A DNA stretch of 43,344 nt from Elusimicrobiota bacterium (GCA_030651035.1 JAUSCK010000099.1:1-43344), one strand, 5' to 3'. Positions 1 to 7,206 are shown, counted from the first letter of the stretch. Translations and numbers: made by a program. The notes: generated by a model not told the origin, from the letters alone.

Positions 1-250
1 CTTTCAGCTTTTCGTCTGTCTTCAGTTCCGCGCACACCGCGTAGCCGTTCATTTCAGGCATATTGAAGTCTAAAAGGATCAGGTCTGGCGGATCGTTACG
101 GGCGGCTTGCAGCGCCAGGTTCCCGCTGATGGCAGCGCGCACCTTATAGCCCCGCCCTTTCAGCATCCCGGAGAGCAGCTCCAGGTTAGCGGGGGTATCG
201 TCCACCATGAGGACGCTTGGCGTGGCTTGGGAATAAATTGGTTCATTCAT
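1..250 (-). CDS. Receiver-domain protein, N-terminal part (likely REC-histidine kinase)
   Basis: This is the first 83 codons of a leftward gene that runs off the left edge. The ATG at 250-248 gives a protein beginning MNEPIYSQ. The receiver signature is clear: the acidic pair in '[17 protein letters not shown]' and the phosphoacceptor Asp in 'LILLDFNMPEMNGY'. The sequence closely matches the receivers of the REC-HisKA-HATPase proteins at 12130-13269 and 25367-29025, so the missing part is probably a kinase. It could instead be a cyclase or HD-GYP domain, since the same receiver type carries those outputs elsewhere in the window. A conserved intergenic element lies about 90 bp upstream. Confidence 0.85.
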   Translation of the reverse strand, partial: MNEPIYSQATPSVLMVDDTPANLELLSGMLKGRGYKVRAAISGNLALQAARNDPPDLILLDFNMPEMNGYAVCAELKTDEKLK

Positions 251-340
251 AGCTGGCTTCTTCCCTTTAGAACTTCAGTTCCTGCCTGCAGGCGGACGTG
301 CTTCAGCCCTATGACGGACTAAGCGGGACTTCATCATGTA

Positions 341-439
341 TATAGGATACTCCTCTCGCGCCTTTAGTCGCTATTAGGAGTTATACGCGCGTTGATAGGT
401 AATATCCGCAGGCGTACCAGGAGGCCGGCTTATGCCGGA
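341..439 (-). promoter_or_regulatory. Conserved ~99-bp intergenic element, copy 1
   Basis: This stretch aligns without gaps to 25151-25249, about 77 of 99 bases identical by eye. The best-conserved core is 'ggagttatacgcgcg' followed by 'ataggtaatatccgc'. Both copies lie upstream of a leftward gene, here the receiver gene ending at 250 and there the PorV-like gene starting at 25018. This position suggests a shared promoter or regulator-binding region. The function is inferred; no regulator is identified. Confidence 0.5.
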
Positions 440-473
440 AACAATTTTCTGTTGCTTAATCCGTTTTCCACAG

Positions 474-498
474 GAACAGAATATGTGATATACTGTTC
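474..498 (+). promoter_or_regulatory. Dyad operator candidate upstream of the DUF4143-type ATPase gene
   Basis: Arms 'gaacagaatat' (474-484) and 'atatactgttc' (488-498) are inverted repeats matching at 10 of 11 positions around a 3-base centre. A -10-like 'tatact' (489-494) lies in the right arm, so a bound repressor would cover the promoter. The start codon at 535 is 36 bases downstream, with 'ggagg' at 517-521. Confidence 0.4.
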
Positions 499-534
499 TG
501 TAGAAAAACCATATCCGGAGGTCATTCCTGCGCT

Positions 535-1797
535 ATGAACGAAATATTTGACGAATGGGATGCGTATGCGCTGAAAAAAACCCTGCTCCCGCGGGCTTTG
601 GACCCGGAAAAGATCCTGCGCGAATCAGCCCTGAAAATAGTCGCGCTTACAGGAATACGCCGCTGCGGCAAATCAAGCGCGCTTATCCTGCTCAGACAGA
701 AGCTTGCTCAGGAAGGAAAAAAGGCCGCCTATCTGAACCTTGAGGACAGCCGGATCAAGGACTCCCCGTCCCTGCTGGATGAAATCCTGAAATGGTTCGG
801 GGATTCCGGCTATCTTCTGCTGGATGAAATAACCAACGCCGCGGATTGGGAAGGCTGGCTGTCAAGAAATCACGAGATGCTGAAAGGCCGGCTGAACCTG
901 GTAATAAGCTCTTCCCGGAGTTCGCTGGCAAGGCCCTCAAAACCGCTCAGGGGAAGGATCTCAGCGCACGAACTCGGGCCCCTTTCATTGGCTGAATTTC
1001 TGAAATTCAAAAAAATACAGTTGGAGCCGACCACCGCGGGAACAGGGAGATGGGAAAGAGCTTTTTCCGATTATCTCATTTACGGCGGCTTTCCGGAAGC
1101 GGCGCTCACGGCGGACAAAACCGACAGAGTCAGGCTGATTGCCTCCTACTTTCGCGATATAGTCGGCCTGGACGTGGCTGAGATTTCATCCTCTGAAATC
1201 TCCGTTGTTGAAACCTTCGGGAAATACATAATTGAAGCGCCGTATTTTTCGGCTTCAAAATGCCTGCGTTTTTTTCAGACGCTCGGCTATAAGATCGGCA
1301 AGTCAAAACTGCTCCAGCTTGAAAAATATGCGCAGGACTGCTACCTTTTTTTCTTCGTCCCGATCTTCTCTCATACTATCAAGGACCGGGCCCAATACCC
1401 CCGCAAGGCGTATCTGGGTGACACCGGTTTCCTTTATGCCATAAGCGGCCGCACCGACCTGGGCAGACTTTTTGAGAACGCGGTCTATCTGGAACTGCGC
1501 CGCCGGCTTTCCCCCGTAATGGACCTCCACTACTGGAAAGATCAGCACGGAGCGGAGACGGATTTTGTCGTTCGCGAAGGGTTGCGTGCCGTGAAAATTA
1601 TACAGGCGTGCTATTCAATAAAAGATAAAAAAACTGAGATGCGCGAAACCCGCGGACTTGCCGCCTGCGCCCGGGAATTAGGCTTATCCGGGGGAACCAT
1701 AGTCACAGTAAGCGACGAGGGGGAAAAAACGATCGAAGGTGTCAGGATCCGCTTCGTTCCTTTCAGAAAATGGCTGGCAACCCCCGGTTTGAGGTAA
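535..1797 (+). CDS. ATP-binding protein, AAA_14/DUF4143 family
   Basis: This 420-aa protein has a Walker A motif in 'TGIRRCGKSSAL' (residues ~39-50), a Walker B-like 'GYLLLDEI' (~92-99) and the family's C-terminal nuclease-like portion with 'YWKDQHGAETDFVV' (~337-350). The length is normal for AAA_14/DUF4143 proteins, which are common in genomic islands and whose role is largely unknown. The first ATG after 'ggagg' is used although the spacing (13 bases) is longer than ideal. A dyad operator candidate lies just upstream. It is the leftmost gene of the accessory island. Family assignment is firm; biological role is not. Confidence 0.88.
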   Translation: MNEIFDEWDAYALKKTLLPRALDPEKILRESALKIVALTGIRRCGKSSALILLRQKLAQEGKKAAYLNLEDSRIKDSPSLLDEILKWFGDSGYLLLDEITNAADWEGWLSRNHEMLKGRLNLVISSSRSSLARPSKPLRGRISAHELGPLSLAEFLKFKKIQLEPTTAGTGRWERAFSDYLIYGGFPEAALTADKTDRVRLIASYFRDIVGLDVAEISSSEISVVETFGKYIIEAPYFSASKCLRFFQTLGYKIGKSKLLQLEKYAQDCYLFFFVPIFSHTIKDRAQYPRKAYLGDTGFLYAISGRTDLGRLFENAVYLELRRRLSPVMDLHYWKDQHGAETDFVVREGLRAVKIIQACYSIKDKKTEMRETRGLAACARELGLSGGTIVTVSDEGEKTIEGVRIRFVPFRKWLATPGLR

Positions 1798-1830
1798 ACG
1801 GGAGCGCCAGCCCCCGCGTGTTACGAAGAG

Positions 1831-2124
1831 CTACTTGTGAGTGGAGTGATGAGTGTGATGCCCGGCCGCGCGCTGCATGAGTATTTCGTTAATAAGCGTC
1901 TGATAGCCGATGCCGCGCTGTTTTGCCTGTGTGTGCGCCCATTCCAGAGCTTTAGGGTTGAGCCGGATCTGAATGGATTTATATTTATCAAGCCCCTTCG
2001 GAGGCCTTCCGCGGGAAGGTCTCTTGACGCCAAGCTTGGCTTCAATAGCCTTCCGGGCCATCTCCACCTCTTTGCCTGTGACCCGGTGCGCCTGTTTAAA
2101 GGGGAATTCCTTTATTTTGTTCAT
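1831..2124 (-). CDS. brnA: BrnA-like antitoxin
   Basis: This 97-aa protein sits directly downstream of and overlapping the BrnT-like gene. Its middle part has the ribbon-helix-helix character of BrnA: 'YKSIQIRLNPKALEWAHTQA' (residues ~48-67) followed by 'GYQTLINEIL', where a beta strand precedes helices. The N-terminal half is basic and rich in Pro/Arg. In the family, BrnA binds and neutralises BrnT and represses the operon. The His-rich C-terminal end is unusual but short. It is transcribed leftward, opposite to its island neighbours, as a self-contained toxin-antitoxin unit. Confidence 0.82.
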   Translation of the reverse strand: MNKIKEFPFKQAHRVTGKEVEMARKAIEAKLGVKRPSRGRPPKGLDKYKSIQIRLNPKALEWAHTQAKQRGIGYQTLINEILMQRAAGHHTHHSTHK

Positions 2125-2389
2125 ATTGCCTCCTTTCGCGACGATTGGCTTTTCTTGCGCTAATAATCCGAAAAACGTTTCCCGGTTCTCGGATTGTAAA
2201 AATGATTACTAAAACGCCAACGTCGGCTTCTCCGATCAACCATTGCCGTTTCTCGCTCGGGCTTGAATGTTTTAGATCGGGGGCTCTCAACTGGAAGGGA
2301 TCATCGAATGCCGTGATAGCGACTGTAAATGAAATACCGTGTTTAGTGGCATTCGCTTCGCCCTTTTTCACATCCCAGGTAAAGTCCAT
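2096..2389 (-). CDS. brnT: BrnT-like ribonuclease toxin
   Basis: This 97-aa protein starts 'MDFTWDVKKGEANATKHGISF', which matches the typical opening of BrnT (F-W-D...K...N..KHG..F). The family's C-terminal 'VFRIISARKANRRERRQYE' is also present. BrnT is an RNase-like toxin of type II systems. I chose the ATG at 2389 because family homology begins there; an in-frame ATG at 2407 would add six residues and would place the 2390-2411 palindrome inside the coding sequence. No clear Shine-Dalgarno sequence precedes either start. The 3' end overlaps brnA by 29 bases, as expected for coupled translation. Confidence 0.85.
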   Translation of the reverse strand: MDFTWDVKKGEANATKHGISFTVAITAFDDPFQLRAPDLKHSSPSEKRQWLIGEADVGVLVIIFTIREPGNVFRIISARKANRRERRQYEQNKGIPL

Positions 2390-2411
2390 AATTACAGTAT
2401 ATACCATAATT
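2390..2411 (-). promoter_or_regulatory. Palindromic operator candidate for brnTA
   Basis: A 22-base imperfect palindrome with 18 of 22 positions symmetric lies directly against the brnT start codon. Its half-sites read 'aattacagtat' and 'ataccataatt'. BrnA-type antitoxins are known to autorepress through sites at their own promoter, so this is a plausible binding site. Its position at the start codon implies a very short leader or the upstream ATG being the true start. Confidence 0.45.
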
Positions 2412-2502
2412 CGCTGGATTTCAAGGGGGGCAGACTTTATTTTCCCAGCCTCGCTCTCCGTTAGTTAAAGGAGCCAGCCTCCTTTCGGGTTCGCATGGCT
2501 CG

Positions 2503-2871
2503 GTGCCATGGAATCCCCTGCTGGCTGAACCGCTTTACCTTACGAAATACATAGAACGTATGGGCACCGGCACGGGGGATATGATCACGCGCTGCCGGGA
2601 TGCGGGTCTTGCCGAACCGGAGTTTGGCCTGACCGACGGCTTTGTAGTCACCATCCGCCGCAAGCCGGAGCAGGCATTTGTGACGGTTGGGGGAGAGAAG
2701 AGACGATCCAGGGCCAAGTCACAGCCAGAGTCACGGCCAGAGTCACAGCCAGAGTCCTTGGAAATCCGGGTTTTGCGCCAGCTTACGGCAGCTCCTTTGG
2801 GAAAGGCTGAGTTGTCAGCACGCTTACAGAGCACTTATTTCACTTTATCTTTGTCAGAAAAACGTATATAA
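2503..2871 (+). pseudogene. C-terminal fragment of an HATPase_c_4 (RecG-like/AlbA) ATP-binding regulator
   Basis: The 122-aa reading frame begins in the middle of a family domain: 'NPLLAEPLYLTKYIERMGTGTGD' corresponds to 'NRLICEPLFLAHYIERAGTGT' in the intact protein at 7861-9387. The N-terminal ~300 residues are absent. After the conserved block comes a degenerate 12-base tandem repeat (about 2715-2759) encoding Ser-Gln/Arg-Pro-Glu units, then a winged-helix start that breaks off before the AbiEi promoter. Missing both ends, it is best read as a gene remnant. Confidence 0.75.
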
Positions 2872-2882
2872 TTATCTGACAA
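2851..2882 (+). promoter_or_regulatory. Promoter with flanking inverted repeat upstream of abiEi
   Basis: Perfect 8-base arms 'ttgtcaga' (2851-2858) and 'tctgacaa' (2875-2882) enclose a consensus -10 'tataat' (2867-2872). The start codon of the AbiEi-like gene is at 2890. AbiEi antitoxins are known to autoregulate by binding inverted repeats at their promoter, so this is a likely operator. No Shine-Dalgarno sequence is visible between the site and the ATG, suggesting a leader of only about ten bases. Confidence 0.6.
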
Positions 2883-2889
2883 TAATAAT

Positions 2890-3510
2890 ATGGGTAAACA
2901 CACAAATTCCATAGATGGCCGGATTCTCTCCAGGATAAAGGGAAAGGGAAGGGGTTCTGTTTTCACCCCGGCGGATTTTCTGGATCTTGGCAGCCGGGCC
3001 GCTGTGGACCAGGCGCTGTCCCGCGGTACCCGTGGCGGCGCTATCCGCAAGCTGGTCAGGGGTCTTTACGACTATCCGCGCCGTCACCCGAGCCTGGGGA
3101 CCCTTGCGCCCTCAACAGATGCCATAGCTAAGGCTATTCAGGGGCGGGATGCCTCCCGGCTGCAACCTTCGGGCGCTCAGGCCGCGAATATGCTGGGGCT
3201 TTCCGAACAGGTGCCGGCCAGGGCGGTATTCCTTACTGATGGCCGGTCGCGGAAAGTGCAGTTGGGTAAACGGCTGATAATTCTTAAGAGAACCACACCC
3301 CGCCAGATGGCGACAGCGGGCCGCATCAGCGGCACCGTCATCCAGGCCCTCCACTGGCTTGGCCGCCGCCAGGAGGATGATAGGGCGATAGCCATTCTCC
3401 GCCGGCAGCTTTCCGCCCGCGACAAGCGGCAGCTCTTAAATGACATTCCCTATGCCCCGGCATGGATCGGCGAGCTGATGCGCCGTATCGCTGAGCCTCC
3501 TGCACGTTGA
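2890..3510 (+). CDS. AbiEi-type antitoxin (DUF6088), type IV toxin-antitoxin
   Basis: The 206-aa protein has the family layout: an N-terminal winged helix with 'GKGRGSVFTPADFLDLGSR' (residues ~17-35) and 'GLYDYPR', then a C-terminal domain with 'LQPSGAQAANMLGLSEQVPA' (~96-115) and 'LKRTTPR'. In AbiE systems this protein represses its own promoter and counteracts the AbiEii nucleotidyltransferase without needing a stable complex. The length is normal. A promoter with an inverted repeat lies 8-39 bases upstream, and the toxin reading frame follows in the same frame after the single TGA. The antitoxin looks intact, whereas the toxin is damaged. Confidence 0.85.
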   Translation: MGKHTNSIDGRILSRIKGKGRGSVFTPADFLDLGSRAAVDQALSRGTRGGAIRKLVRGLYDYPRRHPSLGTLAPSTDAIAKAIQGRDASRLQPSGAQAANMLGLSEQVPARAVFLTDGRSRKVQLGKRLIILKRTTPRQMATAGRISGTVIQALHWLGRRQEDDRAIAILRRQLSARDKRQLLNDIPYAPAWIGELMRRIAEPPAR

Positions 3511-3512
3511 CT

Positions 3513-4539
3513 ATGCACACATTCCTCCGCCCATGCTCCCGCCGCGCGGCGCCGCCTATGCGAAGCGGCAGCGGACAAACTTGGGCTTCAGGCCGCAAGC
3601 GTCGAAAAAGACTTTTGGGTCTGCTGGACGCTTCATGAGCTGTTCACTCTGGCCGATTTCGGACCCCGGCTCACTTTCAAGGGAGGCACGTCTCTCTCAA
3701 AATGTTGGAAGCTGATAAAGCGATTCTCCGAAGACATAGACGTTGTTATCGACCGCGACTTTCTCGGATTTAGCGGCGACAAAGCTCCGGAAACGGCACC
3801 TAGTCAGAAACAACGGGGAAAAAGGCTTGAAGCCCTGAAATCCGCCTGCCAGACTTCCATTCGCCAAAGCCTTCACCCCGCCCTCCAAAATCGCTTTCAC
3901 GCAAAACTTCCCAAGGGCCTAGACTGGAAGCTCTTAGAAGATCCTGATGATGTTGACCGGCAAACGCTTATTTTTCAATACCCGGCGGCATTTCCTTTCG
4001 GAGGCTACCTCCGGCCTGTTGTCAGGATTGAGCTGGGAGCGCGCTCTGACACTGAGCCCTCTGCCAATCCGGAGATACAGCCTTTCCTTTCCGAGGTGCT
4101 GCCGACAGAATTCAAAAGCTCCGCTTTCCGGTTAAGAACAGTCGCGCCGGAGCGAACCTTTTGGGAAAAGGCTATGCTTTTGCATGAGGAAACATGGCGA
4201 ACCGGCGAGGCTGGCCCCAAGGCCCGGCTGGCAAGGCATTATTATGACCTCTGGTGCCTCATTCTCGCCGGCATCGGCGGTAAAGCGTTCTCGGATCAAA
4301 AGCTGTTTTCCCGTGTGGCCGCTCATCGGCCGGTTTTCTTTCGTAAAAAGAAGGAAGCGCAGGAATCATTAAAGCCCGGTTCGCTGCGCCTGCTGCCGCC
4401 GGAAGCTCAGATACGCTTATGGAAGCAGGACTATGATGCTATGCGGGAGGCGATGATATTCGGAGAAACGCCTGAATTCGCCGAGATATTACGTGTGGTT
4501 GGCGATTTTGAGCGCCAATTCAATAAGACGGCGCAGTGA
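3513..4539 (+). pseudogene. AbiEii-type nucleotidyltransferase toxin, frameshifted near the N-terminus
   Basis: An open frame of 342 codons runs from just after the AbiEi stop (3511) to 4539 but has no ATG, GTG or TTG for a normal start until far inside. It encodes clear AbiEii features: 'EKDFWVCWTLHELF' (3604 onward), the nucleotidyltransferase 'FKGGTSLSK' and 'FSEDIDVVI', and 'ERTFWEKAMLLHEE'. An ATG at 3513 in a different frame encodes MHTFLR, the expected family start, then reads out of frame. A one-base gain or two-base loss between about 3530 and 3555, in a GC-rich run, explains this. Either the toxin is inactive or there is a sequence error. Only the C-terminal third has an ATG-initiated ORF (4096), so a simple gene caller would miss it. 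Confidence 0.82.
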
Positions 4540-4799
4540 ACAATTATTACTGCCTTAATAATTATCCCGGCGGTCTTGACTCGCTGGCGGCGGAGATAAA
4601 AAAACACGCCTCCAATAAGCTGGTCCAGGAAGGATCTATAAAAATATCGGATAAATTCGCCTCTAAAAAACACATCGGCCCCAAAATGGCGGCTGACTTT
4701 AAGGAACTCCTCCCCGGCGAACAGAGCGATATGCTGCAGCGCGACGCCTATGAAAAAGCCGATTATCTCATGAAAGCGGTGGGCTTTAGTCGAACATAA
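4536..4799 (+). CDS. Small hypothetical protein following abiEii
   Basis: This 87-aa protein starts at a GTG that overlaps the AbiEii stop codon, so it may be translationally coupled to it. It is charged and has no motif I recognise. The segment 4594-4702 is duplicated in degenerate form at 6072-6180 with mostly synonymous differences and no gaps, which argues that this was once a real coding sequence under selection. The start is uncertain because no Shine-Dalgarno sequence is evident. Function unknown. Confidence 0.5.
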   Translation: MNNYYCLNNYPGGLDSLAAEIKKHASNKLVQEGSIKISDKFASKKHIGPKMAADFKELLPGEQSDMLQRDAYEKADYLMKAVGFSRT

Positions 4800-4960
4800 A
4801 CCCAGGTGATGAAGCCTCCTTAACCCGCCCGTTAGTCGCCGACCAAGTCTTATGTAAGTGCCCATTTGGTAGAATGTCTAAGTTGGGATAAGGAAAAGGG
4901 GCAAAAGCCAAAATTAGTCATTTAGTCATCAACGTCCCATATGCAAGATGGAGTCCGACC

Positions 4961-6046
4961 ATGAGCAAGAAGGCAACCACAATGGGGTTTAATTTTCATG
5001 CGCTGGTTGCGTTGTGCCGGCGAACCCATGATGAGCTTCGGGGCCGGGCAATCCGCTCGGTGGATATTGCCATGGTCGTACGGAACTGGCTGCTTGGCTG
5101 GTACATCGTTGAGTACGAGCAGACCGGCTCCGACCGGGCGCAGTATGGCAGCCGCTTAGTTGAGCGCCTTGCGGCAAAACTCCAAATTAAGGGGTCTTCC
5201 TCCACAAACCTGCGCAAATTCCGGCAGTTTTACCGCGAGTATCCAATTCAACAGACACTGCCTGTTGAATTCGACAAGGCTCTTTCCACTCCGTCAAATT
5301 GGCAGACAGTGTCTGTTGAATTGCTTCAGAGGTTCAGTTTGAGCTGGTCTCATTATGTCACACTCCTTTCAATTGGCAATCGCGAGGAACGGTGCTTTTA
5401 CGAAATTGAAGCAAAGGCAGGTAGTTGGGGAAGCCGCCACCTGGAACGTCAGATATCCAGTTCCCTTTATGAACGCCTGACCCTCAGCCGCGACAAGAAA
5501 TCAATCCGCCGCCTGGCGCAGAAGGGGCAGACCGTGGAGAAAGCCGCAGACATAATCAAGAATCCTCTTGTGCTTGAGTTCCTGGGTCTTGAAGAGAAAC
5601 CCGGCTACAGCGAAGAGGAGCTGGAAACGGCAATCATTAATAAAATCGAGCTCTTCCTTCTTGAATTAGGCAAGGGCTTCCTGTTTGAATCCCGCCAGAA
5701 GCGTTTTACCTTCGACAACGACCACTTCTATGTAGACCTGGTTTTTTACAACCGCCTTTTGCGCTGCTATGTCCTAATCGACCTTAAACGCGACAAGCTG
5801 ACCCACCAGGATCTTGGTCAAATGCAAATGTACGTCAATTACTTCGACCGTCATGTGAAGACCAAGGATGAGCTGCCCACTATCGGTATGGTGCTCTGTC
5901 ACCGCAAGAATGACGCTTTGGTAGAACTGACCCTGCCGAAGGAGGCAAATATTTTTGCCTCCAAATACCAGTTATACCTGCCCTCGAAGGAAGTTCTGAA
6001 GGCGCAACTGGAGAAGATCGAAGCGGAGTTGGGAGGCGAGCGATGA
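4961..6046 (+). CDS. PDDEXK nuclease domain protein (DUF1016/YhcG family)
   Basis: The 361-aa protein has the two family parts. The N-terminal DUF1016_N region includes 'WLLGWYIVEYEQTGSDRAQYG' (residues ~48-68) and 'NLRKFRQFYREYP'. The C-terminal PDDEXK-like domain has 'LGKGFLFESRQKRF' (~237-250), 'YVDLVFYNRLLRCYVLIDLK' (~257-276) and 'GQMQMYVNYFD'; the D...D-L-K pattern fits the nuclease core. Such proteins occur in islands and near restriction or Rhs loci; specific function is unknown. 'ggag' seven bases before the ATG supports the start. A 21-base inverted repeat lies inside the gene, and degenerate copies of a 109-bp segment flank it on both sides, suggesting it arrived as a unit. Confidence 0.88.
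   Translation: MSKKATTMGFNFHALVALCRRTHDELRGRAIRSVDIAMVVRNWLLGWYIVEYEQTGSDRAQYGSRLVERLAAKLQIKGSSSTNLRKFRQFYREYPIQQTLPVEFDKALSTPSNWQTVSVELLQRFSLSWSHYVTLLSIGNREERCFYEIEAKAGSWGSRHLERQISSSLYERLTLSRDKKSIRRLAQKGQTVEKAADIIKNPLVLEFLGLEEKPGYSEEELETAIINKIELFLLELGKGFLFESRQKRFTFDNDHFYVDLVFYNRLLRCYVLIDLKRDKLTHQDLGQMQMYVNYFDRHVKTKDELPTIGMVLCHRKNDALVELTLPKEANIFASKYQLYLPSKEVLKAQLEKIEAELGGER
5244..5323. repeat. Inverted repeat within the DUF1016 gene
   Basis: Arms 5244-5264 and 5303-5323 are reverse complements at 20 of 21 positions, including 17 perfect bases ('caattcaacagacactg'), with a 38-base spacer. The repeat lies in the linker between the two protein domains. The left arm's end 'ctgttgaatt' also recurs directly in the right arm. 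It could form a long hairpin in mRNA. Confidence 0.7.
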
Positions 6047-6071
6047 TTGGTGCGGCCGCCACTACCCCTAT

Positions 6072-6180
6072 AGATAAAAAAGCACACATCCAATAAGCCG
6101 GTCCGGGAAGGATTTTTAAAAATATCAGACAAATTCGCCTCAGAAAAGCACACCGGTCCCAAAATGGCGGCGGACTTCAA
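6072..6180 (+). pseudogene. Degenerate second copy of part of the 4536-4799 gene
   Basis: This 109-base stretch aligns without gaps to 4594-4702. In the matching frame it encodes a peptide ending 'GPKMAADFN', against 'GPKMAADFK' in the first copy. Many differences are at third codon positions, but the copy begins with an in-frame TAG and has no start or continuation. It is a gene fragment left by a duplication surrounding the DUF1016 gene. Confidence 0.7.
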
Positions 6181-6223
6181 TGGCAAAAGGCAGCAGGAGC
6201 CTTTGTTGGTAAAGGCAGTGAAA

Positions 6224-6242
6224 CGGTTACAAAATGTAACCG
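6224..6242 (+). promoter_or_regulatory. Operator-like inverted repeat upstream of the LexA-like gene
   Basis: Perfect 7-base arms 'cggttac' (6224-6230) and 'gtaaccg' (6236-6242) are separated by five bases. The site is 55 bases before the start of a small winged-helix regulator gene, so it may be that protein's own operator. Confidence 0.4.
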
Positions 6243-6297
6243 GTTGCGGGCGAAAAAGTGCCACCTATACGAATGTCGGGACCAGCAACAAAACTTC

Positions 6298-6564
6298 ATG
6301 AAGCTAACCCACACCGAACGACAAGGACAGTTCCTAGCCTACATACATCAATACAGCATCTTGAACGGTTGCGCTCCGGCTGAAGCGGACATGCAGCGGT
6401 TTTTCCAGATCACGCCTACGAGCGTGCATTCGATGGTACTCATGCTGGAACGGCGGGGCTTGATCCGGCGCGTGCCCGGACAAGCGCGCAGTATCACACT
6501 GGTCGTTCCGCCCGAATCATTGCCGCCCTTGAAACCCGCCCCGGTTCGCCCATTCAAGCTATGA
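6298..6564 (+). CDS. Small LexA-type winged-helix DNA-binding protein
   Basis: This 88-aa protein resembles only the DNA-binding domain of LexA: 'TERQGQFLAYIHQYSILNGCAPAE' is followed by 'MQRFFQITPTSVHSMVLMLERRGLI' (residues ~31-55), the helix-turn-helix and wing approach. It lacks the autoproteolytic C-terminal domain, so it is not an SOS repressor. An ATG at 6298 is preferred over an upstream TTG at 6244 because homology begins at the ATG. The stop codon overlaps the start of the next gene (ATGA at 6561), so the two are probably translated together. A 7-base inverted repeat lies upstream and could be its binding site. Confidence 0.7.
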   Translation: MKLTHTERQGQFLAYIHQYSILNGCAPAEADMQRFFQITPTSVHSMVLMLERRGLIRRVPGQARSITLVVPPESLPPLKPAPVRPFKL

Positions 6565-7166
6565 CAAACTCAACCAAGAAGCCTGGCGGCTGGAGCGCTG
6601 TCCGCCAACAACTTGCCGCCTGGGAGAAACCCGCGCTGATTGCATTGTTGAAAGACCTGTACGAAACTGCCGGCGTGAACCGCGACTTTATCCTTGCCCG
6701 CACCAAGGCCGACGAGGGCGGCGGCGAGGCCCTGGAAAAATACCGGGCCAGAATAGTGGAGCAGTTCTTTCCCGAACACGGGCATGGCAAGCTGAAGCTC
6801 GGAGAGGCGCGCAAAGCTATCCGCGATTACCGCAAGGCCACGGGCAACCTCTCCGGCACGGCGGAACTGCTGCTGACCTATGTGGAGAACGCCACGCATT
6901 TCACAAACTTGTATGGGGACATTAACGAGAGTTTCTACTACAGCGTTGAGTCGGCGCTACAGGAACTGGCCGCCCTGTTGCGCGGCGAGGCGCGTGTAAT
7001 GTATCCGCAGTTCAGCGACCGTCTGGCGAAAGTGAATCAAATGGCCGACCCCGTAGGCTGGGGATTTTGCGATTTCGTCGCGGATGTCGTCGGGCAACTG
7101 GAGGATGAACTCGGCGCCGGTGCTCAGAAAGCAGATCAAATAGTCCCAAAAACAGATTTAACTTAA
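6561..7166 (+). CDS. DUF6155-like hypothetical protein
   Basis: This 201-aa, largely helical protein shares the DUF6155 pattern as I recall it: an N-terminal 'ALIALLKDLYE' (residues ~26-36), 'ALEKYRARIVEQFF' (~56-69), 'LGEARKAIRDYRKATG' (~78-93) and 'LLLTYVENATHFTNLYGD' (~100-117). No catalytic motif is visible. It overlaps the LexA-like gene by four bases (ATGA), forming a two-gene operon. Function is unknown; the pairing with a small DNA-binding protein in a toxin-antitoxin-rich island is suggestive but not evidence of such a role. Confidence 0.65.
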   Translation: MTNSTKKPGGWSAVRQQLAAWEKPALIALLKDLYETAGVNRDFILARTKADEGGGEALEKYRARIVEQFFPEHGHGKLKLGEARKAIRDYRKATGNLSGTAELLLTYVENATHFTNLYGDINESFYYSVESALQELAALLRGEARVMYPQFSDRLAKVNQMADPVGWGFCDFVADVVGQLEDELGAGAQKADQIVPKTDLT

Positions 7167-7206
7167 GGGTATAAGTTTGCGATAATATTACCACTAAGAG
7201 AACTAA

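Noticed and set aside
107-322. Short rightward frame at the left edge
   Set aside because: It is antisense to the receiver gene at 1-250 and has no ribosome site or recognisable sequence.
2467-2485. Hairpin 'aaaggag'/'ctccttt' as a terminator for the island's leftmost genes
   Set aside because: There is no T-run on either strand after the stem and no gene ending close by that needs it.
3508-3510. TGA between AbiEi and AbiEii frames as a recoded codon giving a fusion protein
   Set aside because: AbiEi ends at its normal family length, and the ATG at 3513 encoding the expected toxin start makes a simple frameshift the better explanation.
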